From contig JAUIRK010000819.1 in assembly GCA_030549495.1 (NCBI GenBank), positions 362,501-426,500 on the forward strand: a DNA stretch of 64,000 nucleotides, read 5' to 3'. The stretch comes from Nectonema munidae (lineage: Eukaryota > Nematomorpha > Nectonematoida > Nectonematidae). Both the position numbers and the translations under genes were made by a program. Every line of letters starts with the position of its first letter. Position 1 is the first letter of the stretch. Shown one piece after another: positions 56,247-64,000 of this stretch. Under the pieces are notes generated by a model that saw only the letters and a program-made list of their open reading frames with translations, did not search any database and was not told where the DNA came from.

Positions 56247-57070
56247 ATATAACTGATTTTAAAGCATCCAACGGTTGGCTACAAAGTTTTCAAAAAAGGC
56301 ATAACATTCATTGTTCATACTTGCATGGCGAATCTTCATTTGTTGACCCATTTGTCGTTGATCGATGGAAAGAAGAACTTGAATCTCTTTGTGAAGGTTA
56401 TGAATTAAAAGATATTTTCAACGCTGACGAGACAGCTCTCTTTTATAAGATTTTGCCTTGTCGATCGTTAGTATTAAAAAGTGACAGTTGCAAAAGTGGC
56501 CGAATGTCGAAACTTAGAGTAACTGTATTGTTAGCTTGCAGTGCTACTGGAGAAAAACTTGAACCTCTCATCATTGGAAAGTATCAAAACCCAAGATGCT
56601 TTAAAAACAAGTCTGCTAAGTTACTTCCAGTAAAATATTACCACAACAAAAAGTCATGGATGACATCAACAATTTTTTCCACTTGGCTCAAGTCATTCAA
56701 CAACAAAGTGATACAAGAAAAAAGAAAAGTTCTTCTATTTGTTGATAATGTGTCTTCACATTTAGATCTAAAATTGTCAAATGTAAAAATAAAGTTTTTA
56801 CCCGCTAATACAACTTCAGTTCTTCAACCTCTTGACTCTGGTATCATTAAGAGTTTCAAATCTCATTATAGAGTAAAGTTTTTAAAAGACCTTTTTATGG
56901 AATTGAAGGAATGGAAACTGCAACAGATAGCTAACAAAGTGGATCTCTTTGATGCATGCCAATGGATTTCTTACGCTTGGAGCAAAGTTGAAGCTTCGAC
57001 AATAAAAATTGTTTCAAGTCTTGTGGATTTAAGTTTTTGCATGAGATATCTTCTTCTCAAATATCTGTAA
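56243..57070 (+). CDS. Tigger transposase, CENP-B-like and DDE_1 catalytic part
   Basis: NGWLQSFQKRHNI is the second CENP-B-type DNA-binding block. The DDE_1 core follows with NADETALFYK (Asp 62 of this frame), LLFVDNVSSH (Asp 168) and NTTSVLQPLDSGII (Asp 198), a spacing of 29 residues between the last two. All three catalytic positions are intact. The frame leaves the family pattern at a five-A run (about 57,004-57,008). One more A would give NCFKSCGFKFLHE, the usual ending. Confidence 0.92.
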   Translation: MNITDFKASNGWLQSFQKRHNIHCSYLHGESSFVDPFVVDRWKEELESLCEGYELKDIFNADETALFYKILPCRSLVLKSDSCKSGRMSKLRVTVLLACSATGEKLEPLIIGKYQNPRCFKNKSAKLLPVKYYHNKKSWMTSTIFSTWLKSFNNKVIQEKRKVLLFVDNVSSHLDLKLSNVKIKFLPANTTSVLQPLDSGIIKSFKSHYRVKFLKDLFMELKEWKLQQIANKVDLFDACQWISYAWSKVEASTIKIVSSLVDLSFCMRYLLLKYL

Positions 57071-57105
57071 TGCCACCAAAAGAATGCTTTGTTCTCTTGT
57101 AACAA

Positions 57106-57405
57106 GTGTCGTGGGTGGATTATATAAACTGTGATGAGAGTACTTCAACAATTTTTGAAGAGGAACATTCTGAACAAATTTTTGAAAGGGCTTCTTATGA
57201 TGAAGAAGAAACTACACATAAAGAAGAGCAAATAAAGAGGAACCAAGTATTTGAAAGCCTTAATATCCTCAAAAAATTTTCTATTCAAATTGGATCTGAA
57301 GATCTTTTAAAAATTTCCCAAAAAGCAACTGGAATTGTTGAAGAACATGAGCTTTCTCAACTTAAACAACTTGATATTAGAAATTTTTTTGTTAATAATA
57401 ACTAG
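57106..57405 (+). CDS. Tigger transposase, acidic C-terminal part
   Basis: The frame reads VDYINCDESTSTIFEEEHSE and an acidic/Gln-rich tail to a stop at 57,403. It continues the frame that follows the five-A run near 57,006, after a TAA at about 57,100. Tigger proteins commonly end in such an acidic region. Confidence 0.7.
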   Translation: MSWVDYINCDESTSTIFEEEHSEQIFERASYDEEETTHKEEQIKRNQVFESLNILKKFSIQIGSEDLLKISQKATGIVEEHELSQLKQLDIRNFFVNNN

Positions 57406-57514
57406 TAATAAATTTAAACATTTTTATTTTTGACCTTTGTATAGCAACTACCTTTTAGATACGGTTTTCAGACATGGTTTTTTTTGGCTCGGTCGCATCT
57501 TTCAGGTTTAACTG

Positions 57515-57893
57515 TACCAACATGGTACACATACATACATATATACTTATTTATATATTTTATATTCATGTACTTGTATTTTTGTACAGTACGATTTCCT
57601 GTTATAGTTATCAATGTAATATTGTCATATTTTGAAATTCTTCTGATATCTTCATTTATTTTATTCTTCCAGATTTGTATAAGAAACTCAGCGTTTTTGC
57701 AATTCCTCACAGGGTGTATATACGAGCGGCCACAAGGCTTTTTACACACCCTTGCAGAACAAGACATGGAACTCTCCATGATTTTTTTTTCAACAGTTTG
57801 TTTTTTTTCCAAAAACAGTTTGGTTTTTGGATCTATATGTGTACTTTTTTTTGATTCTGGTGAATAAATTCTTTCTTCTTTCTTTCTTCTTCT
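57515..57893 (+). mobile_element. probable 3' end of the interrupted LINE
   Basis: Non-satellite DNA between the Tigger right terminus and the return of the satellite. It contains a translatable stretch GCIYERPQGFLHT and ends GGTGAATAAATTCTTTCTTC plus TTCTT repeats. A similar AATAAATT...TTCTTC end occurs at about 50,961-50,995. The simplest reading is the tail of the LINE that starts at 51,473. Confidence 0.6.
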
Positions 57894-59490
57894 TAAGTGC
57901 TCATTATTTTTGTCTGACTGTTTTTAAGTGCTCCATGTTTGTGCCACGTGTTTGTGCTTGTCTGTGTTAAAGAGCGCCCTGTTTATGCCTGCTTCTGTTT
58001 AAATGCTCCCTGTTTATTACTGCATGTGTTTAAGTTCTTTCTTTTTGTGCCTGCCTGTGTGTGTGCCAATTTTGTGCCTTCCTGTGTTTAAATGCTTTCT
58101 GTTTGTGACTGCCTGTTGTTTAAGTGCTCTCTGTTTTTCCCCCGCATGTTGTTTAAGTGCTAGCTGTGTGTGACTATCTCTGTTAAAATGCTCCTTGTTT
58201 GTCCCTGCCTATGTTTGAGTGGCTCGTCTTGGTGCCTACCTGTTTGTGGCTTTCTCTATTTAAGTGCTCCCTGTTTGTGCTTGCCAGTTTAAGTGCTCCC
58301 TGTTTGTCCCTGAATGTATTTAAGTGTCCCTGTTTGTGCCTGCCTGTGTGTGATTGCCCCTTGTTTGTGTCTGCCTGTGTTTAAGTTCATCTATTTGTGC
58401 ATGCCTGTGTTTAAGTTCTCCCTATTTGTGGCTGCATTTATTTAAGTGCTCCATGTTTGTGCCTGCCTGTGTTAGAGTGCTCCCTGTTCGTGCCTGCCAG
58501 TTGTTTAAGTCCTCTCTGTTTTTGCCTGCCTGTGGTTTGAATGTTCCTGGTTTGTGCATGACTGTTGTTTAAGTGCTAGCTTTTTGTGTAAGTCCCTGTT
58601 TAAGTGCCCCCTTTTGGTGCTTGCCTGTTTTAGAGTGCCCACGAGTTGGTTCCTGCCTGTCATTAATTCCTCCCTGTTTGTGCCTGCTAATTGATTAAGT
58701 CCTAAATATGTTTAAGTGCTGTTTGTACCTGACTGGGTTTAAATGCTATTTGTTTTTGGCAGCATGTTGTTTGAGTGCTACCTGTTTGTGCCTGACTGTA
58801 TTTGGGTACTCCATGTTTGTAATTGCCTATTATTTGAGTGCTAACTATTTGTTCCTGCCTGTGTTTAAGTGCCCCATGTTTATGCCTGCCAGTGTTTTAT
58901 TGTCACCTGTTGGTGTCTGCCTGTGTTTGAATGCTCCCTCTTTGTGCCTGTCTGTGTTTGAGTGCCCCATGTTGGTGACTACCTGTTTTTAAGTGCTCCC
59001 TGTTTGTCCCTGCATATTGTTTAAGTTCTCCTTGTTTGGATGCTCTCTGTTTGTACCGGCCTATTGTTTGGGTGCTCGTTGTTTGTTCCTTCCTGTGTTT
59101 AAGTGCTCCTTGTTTGTACCCGCCTGTGTTTTAGGGCTCCCTGTTTGTGCATGCCTGTTGTTTTAGTGCTCCCTGTTTGTGCCTGCCTGTTGTTTTAGTG
59201 CTCCCTGTTTGTGCCTGCCTGTTGTTTAAGTGCCCCTTGTTTTTATTTGTCTATTGTTTAAGTCCTGCCTGTGTTTAAGTACTCCTTGTTTGTGCCTGAC
59301 TGCGTTTGGGTGTTCCCTGTAGATTGAGTGCTCGTAATTTGTTCTTGCTTCTCTTTGAATGCCCCTTTTAGTGCCTGCCACTGTTTGAGGGCTCCTTGTT
59401 TTAGAGTGCCCCTGTTGGTGCCTGTCTGTTATTAATTTCTCCCTGTCTGTGCCTGCCTATTGTTTAAATCCTAAATGTGTTTAAGTGCTC
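57894..59490 (+). repeat. 31-bp minisatellite, third large patch
   Basis: About 50 units, more diverged than the main array. It starts directly after the TTC tail and stops at the element at 59,491. Confidence 0.93.
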
Positions 59491-60428
59491 GGTACCCGGA
59501 CATTTAGCCGAAAGACAATTGGCCGAAAGACATTTGGCCGACAGACATCTGACCGAATGGACATTTAGCCGACGTACATTTGAGCGAACAGACATATCAC
59601 CGAACGAACATTTGACAGAACAGACGATTGACCGAACAGAAAATTGATCTTTTGGCCAAATGTCCGAAAACGGTAAAGATGCGTATGTTATCTTACGCTA
59701 TTTATAACACAATTTTGTATATGCTCACGTGCCACCAATGAAATGTATTCGTCTACAGAGCACAAGTTCCCACGCTTATAACTGCATTCGGAACTTCGTT
59801 CATCGAGTATTAAGCATCTATGTAATCAATCACTCTTGCTCACTCAGGACTAATTTGCTATATTTTTGTAGGTTATAAGTGTCTAACTAATAACTGACCC
59901 ACAAAAAACTGTCCCACAATATTCCATTTTATGGTTGGATTTGAAAATATGCTATACTATACTAACATCGACTCTAAGACTAACAATATTCTAACTATGG
60001 TAAACCTAACTCTAAAACTAACAATATTCTAACTATGCTAAATCTAACTCTAAAACTAACAACATTCTAACTATTATTCAAACTATGCTAACACAAACGT
60101 TAAAACAATATTTTAACTATAGTAACACCAACTCGAAGACTAACAATATACTAACTATGCTAACACTAACGTTAAAACTAACAATATTCTAACTGTACTA
60201 ACACCAACTCTAACTATACTAGTAAAACTAATTCTAACAATATTTTAAATATACTAAGTGTTTATTCTAAATTCTAAAATCTATTCTAAATGTTTATTCG
60301 ATCAAATGTCTGTTCGGTCAAATGTCCGTTTGGTGAAATGTCGGTTCGGTCAAATGTCTGTTCGGCCAAATGTACGTCGGCTAAATGTCCATTCGGTAAG
60401 ATGTCTGTCGGCCAAATGTCCGGACACG
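59491..60428. mobile_element. 938-bp non-autonomous transposon with arrayed inverted ends, copy 2, 8-bp target duplication
   Basis: AAGTGCTC at 59,483-59,490 is duplicated at 60,429-60,436. This is satellite sequence, and the satellite reads on correctly across the insertion. The left arm (59,491-59,670) holds about ten direct repeats of a 15-16-bp word like GACATTTGGCCGAACA. The right arm (60,296-60,428) holds its complement (TTCGGTCAAATGTCTG). The outer ends pair as GGTACCCGGACATTT and CGTGTCCGGACATTT. The core contains a 38-bp tandem repeat at 59,950-60,260. No coding capacity was seen, and the superfamily is unknown to me. Confidence 0.88.
59950..60260 (+). repeat. 38-bp tandem repeat in the core of the arrayed-end element
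   Basis: Units begin ACTAACAATATTCTAACTAT and continue with a G-TAA and CTAACTCTAAA segment. The two clearest neighbours are each exactly 38 bases, followed by about six decayed units. It is strongly A/T/C-biased, with almost no G on the plus strand. Confidence 0.85.
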
Positions 60429-63400
60429 AAGTGCTCCTTGTTTGTGCCTGACTGTGTTTAAATGTTACTTGTTTGAGTGCTTAGCTGTATTTAAGTGCTC
60501 CAGGTTTGTGACAGACTGTGTTTGGGTGGTCCATGTTTGTTCCTCCCTTTGTTTAAGTGCTCCATATTTGTGGCTATCTGTGTTTGAGTGTCCTATGATT
60601 ATGCCTGCTTGTGTTTGAGTACTCTTATTCTGTCCCCATTTGTGGTTTAAATGCTAGCTGTTTGTGACAGTCTCTGTTTAAATGCTCTTTGTTTGGGCCT
60701 ATCTCTGTTTAAATGCTCACTATTTGGGCCTTCCTGTGTTTGAGTGTCCCATGTTGGTGCTTGCTTGTGTTAAAGTGCTCCCTGTTGTGGCAGCATGTGT
60801 TTAAGTCTCCCTGTTTGTGTGTGAGTGCCCCGTTTATGTGTCTGCCTGTGTGTTCTTCCTGTTTGTGCCTGCCTTTATTTAAGTGCTCCCTGTTCGTACC
60901 TGCCAATTGTGTAAGTGCTCTCTGTTTATGCATGCCTGTTGTTTGAGTGCTCCCTGTTTGTGCATGCCTATTGTTTAAGTGTTTGTGTAAGTCTCTCTTT
61001 AAGTGCTTCCTGTTTGTGCCTGCCTGTGTTTGAGTGCCCCCTGTTGGTGCCTGCTTGTTGTTTAAGTGCTATCTGTTTGTGCCTGTCTCTGTTTAAGTGC
61101 AGCCTGTTTGTGCCTTCCTGTATTTGAGTGTCCCATGTTGGTGCTTGCCTGTGTTAACTGCTTTCTATTTGTGCCTGACTGTGTTTAAGTGCTCCATGTT
61201 TGAGTGCCCTGTGTTGGTGCTTGCCTGTGTTAAAGTGCGCACTGTTTGTGCCTGTCTCTGTTTAAATGCTCCCTGTTGGTTCCTGCCTGTGTGTCAATGC
61301 CCCCTGTATGTGTCTGCCTGTGTTTAAGTTCTACCTGTATGTGCCTACCTGTGTTTAAGTGCGCCCTGTTTGTGCCTGTCTGTTTAAATACCCCCTGTTT
61401 GTTCCTGCCTGTGTGTGAATGCCCCCTGTATGTGTCTGCCTGTGTTTAAGTTCTCCCTGTATGTGCCTACCTGTGTTTAAGTTGTTCCTGTTTGTGCCTG
61501 ACTTTATTTAAGTGCTCCCTGTGTTTGATGCTTGCCATTTGATTAAGTGCTTACTGTTTGTGCCTAACTGTGTTTAAGTGCTCCATGTTTGAGTGCTCCG
61601 TGTTGGTGGTCGCCTGTGTTAAAGTGGGCCCTGTTTGTTCCTGCATGTGTTTAAGTGTTCCCTGTTTATGCCTTCCTGTGTTTAAGTGCTCTGTTTGTGC
61701 CTTCCTGTTGTTTGAGTGCTCCCTGTTTGTCCCCACCTGTTGTTTAAGTCCTAGCAGTTTGTGACGGTCTCTGTTTTAGTGCTCCTTGTTTGTGCCTGCC
61801 TGTGTTTGAGTGGCCCGTGTTGGTGCCTGTCTGTTCTTTAAGTACCCCTTGTTTTTGCCTTCCTGTGTTTTACTGTTTCTGTTTAAGTGCTCCCTGTTGG
61901 TGCCTTCCTGTGTTTGAGTTCCCCATGTTGGTGCTTGCCTTTATTAAAGTGCTCCCTGTTTGTGCCTGCCTATGTTTAAGTGCTCCCTGTTTGTGCCTGC
62001 CTATGTTTAAGTGCTCCCTGTTGTCCCTGCATGTGTTTAAGTGTCCCTGTGTTTGCCTGCCTGTGTGTGAGTGCCCTCGGTATGTGTCTGCCTGTGTTTA
62101 AGTTCTCCCTGTTTGTGCCTACCTGTGTTTAAGTTCTTCCTGTTTGTGCCTGCTTTTATTTAAGTGCTCCATGTGTTTGAGTGTTCCATGTTAGTGCCTG
62201 CCAGTTGTTTAAGTGCTCTCTGTTTGTGCATTCTTATTGTTTGAGTACTCCCTGTTTGTGATTGGGTAAGTCTCTCTTTAAGTGCTCTTTGTTTGTGCCT
62301 AGCCTACCTGTCTTTGAGTGCACCCTGTTGGTGTTTGCCTGTGTTTAAATGCTCCCTATGTGTGCCTTCCTGTGTTTGAGTTCTCCCTGTTGGTGTCTAC
62401 CTGTGTTTAAGTGCTTCCAGTTTGACTCTGCCTATTGTTAAGTCCTACATGTGTTTAAGTGCTCCCAGTTTGTAACGGCCTGTTTTTGAGTGCTCGTTGT
62501 TTGATCCTTCCTGTGTTTGAGTACTCCTTATTTGTACCTGCCTGTGTCGGGGTGCTCACTTTGTGCCTGTGTTTATGTGCTCCCTTTTGGTGCCTGACTG
62601 GGCTTAAGTGCGCCATGTTTCTCTTTGCCTATTGTTTAAGTCCTACCTATATTTAAGTGCTCCTTGTTTATGTCTGACTGTGTTTGGGTGATCCATGTTT
62701 GTTCCTGCCTGTGTTTGAGTGCTCCATATTTGTGGCTGGCTGTGTTTGAGTGTCCTATGATTATGCCTGCCTGTGTTTGAGTACTTTTAGTTTGTCCCGA
62801 CTTGTGGTTTAAGTGCTAGCTGTTTGTGACGGTCCCTGTTTAAATGCTCTTTGTTTGGGCCTATCTGTTTAAATGCTTCCTATTTGGGCCTTCCTTTGTT
62901 TGATTTTCCCATGGTGGTGCTTGCTTGTGTTAAAGTGCTCCCTGTTTGTGCCTGCCTCTGTATAAGTGCTCCCTGTTGCGCCTGCATGTGTTTAAGTGTC
63001 CCTGTTTGTGCCTGTATGTCTGTGAGTGCCCCCTGTATGTGTCTGCCTGTGTTTAAGTTCTCCCTGTTTGTGCCTACCTGTGTTTAAGTTCTTCCTGTTT
63101 GTGCCTGCTTTTATTTAAGTGCTCCATGTGTTTGAGTGTTCCCTGTTAGTGCCTGCCAGTTGTTTAAGTGCTCTCTGTTTATGCATGCCTGTTGTTTAAG
63201 TGCTCCATATTTGTGGCTGCCTGTGTTTGAGTGTCCTATGATTATGCCTGCCTGTGTTTGAGTACTCCCAGTTTGTCCCCACTTGTGGTTCAAGGGCTAG
63301 TTTGTGACGTTCTCTGTTTAAATACTCATTGTTTGTGCCTGTCTGTTTAAATGCCCCCTATTTGGGCCTTCCTGTGTTTGAGTATCCCATGTTGGTGCTT

Positions 63401-64000
63401 GCCTGTGTTAAAGTGCCCCTGTTTGTGTTTGACTGCCCGCTGTATGTGGCTGCCTGTGTTTAAGTTCTCCATGTATGTGCATACCTGTGTTTAAGTCTTC
63501 CCTATTTGTGTCTGCCTTTATTTAAGTGCTCCCTGTTCGTGACAGCCAGTTGTTTAAGTGCTTTCTGTTTGTGCCTGACTGTGTTTAAGTGCCCTGTGTT
63601 GGTGCATTCCTGTGTTTAAGTGCACCCTGTTTGTGCCTGCCACTGTTTAAATGCTCCCTGTTGGTTCCTGCATGTGTTTAAGTGTTCCCTGTTTATGCCT
63701 GCCTGTGTATGTATCCCCTGTTTATGCCTTCCTGCGTTTAAGTGCTCTCTGTTTGTGCATGCCTGTTGTTTGACTGCTCCCTGTTTGTCCCAACATGTTG
63801 TTTAAGTGCTAGCTGTTTGTGTCTGTCTCTGTTTAAGTGCTCCTTGTTTGTGCCTGCCTGTGTTGTGCAAAATGTTTGCGCCTGCCTGAGTGCTCCCTGT
63901 TTGTGTGCCCCTTCTTGGTGCATGAATGTGTTAAATTGCTAGCTATTTGTGCCTAAATCTGTTTAATTAGTCCATATTTGTGCCGGCATGTATCTAAGTG
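60429..64000 (+). repeat. 31-bp minisatellite, last patch, running off the window
   Basis: About 115 units continuing to the final base. Segments match the main array closely: the run at about 61,150 is nearly identical to that at about 48,957, and 63,660-64,000 parallels 49,640-49,990. These shared variants show the patches derive from common higher-order blocks. Confidence 0.94.

Larger units (their letters stand above)
53308..57514 (+). mobile_element. Tigger/pogo-type DNA transposon, interrupted by a fossil retroelement
   Basis: The transposase frames lie at 55,917-57,405. The right terminus reads, on the minus strand, CAGTTAAACCTGAAAGATGC; a matching left terminus CAGTAAAACCTGTAAGAAAC begins at 53,308. 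The right end is followed by TA, the family's target; the left has TC where TA is expected, one change. If both ends belong together, the element has been enlarged by the retroelement at about 53,800-55,140. The pairing of the two ends is inference; the transposase assignment is firm. Confidence 0.7.

Overview
The window is AT-rich, intron-bearing animal DNA, almost certainly from an invertebrate. I infer an arthropod, possibly a copepod-like crustacean, from the trachealess-type regulator, the A+T content and the transposon mix; no single feature proves this. No rRNA, genuine tRNA gene, operon or CRISPR array was seen.

Region 1 (1-28.5 kb) holds one recognisable host gene on the + strand: a bHLH-PAS transcription factor of the trachealess/NPAS1/NPAS3 group. 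I located ten exons from 7,238 to 26,530 and a phase-compatible candidate terminal exon at 27,525-27,874. Junction phases agree throughout and the domain order (bHLH, PAS-A, PAS-B, acidic/basic tail) is complete, but the N-terminal exon(s) were not found. Its introns have collected mobile DNA: two tRNA-derived SINE families with clear target-site duplications, a decayed antisense Ty3/Gypsy fossil, a decayed copy of a widespread uncharacterised protein family, and a transposon whose long ends are built from repeated GGACATTTGGCCGAA-like motifs.

Region 2 (28.5-42.7 kb) is a transposon graveyard: an RTE-like LINE tail, four PiggyBac-family copies all on the minus strand (one with a 453-codon open frame and all three catalytic aspartates), two MULE-type copies on the plus strand (one intron-bearing), and a ZBED-type hAT element that appears to be split by a PiggyBac insertion.

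Region 3 (42.7-64 kb, with an outpost at 40.6 kb) is dominated by a 31-bp minisatellite covering about 12.8 kb in five patches, with higher-order repeats of about 2.3 kb and a 14-kb-offset duplication. Because 31 is 1 modulo 3, the array reads as the same Cys/Leu-rich 31-residue peptide in successive frames, which explains its many spurious ORFs. The array is broken up by insertions: a composite block at 50-51.26 kb, a nested stack at 51.47-57.89 kb (LINE > Tigger/pogo element > fossil retroelement > 165-bp hAT MITE with a perfect 8-bp duplication), and a 938-bp element at 59,491-60,428 with an 8-bp duplication of satellite sequence.

The most novel-looking items are the 31-bp satellite (nearly every unit carries TTAAGTG, the NK-2 homeodomain core), the arrayed-end transposon family, and the four-level nest.
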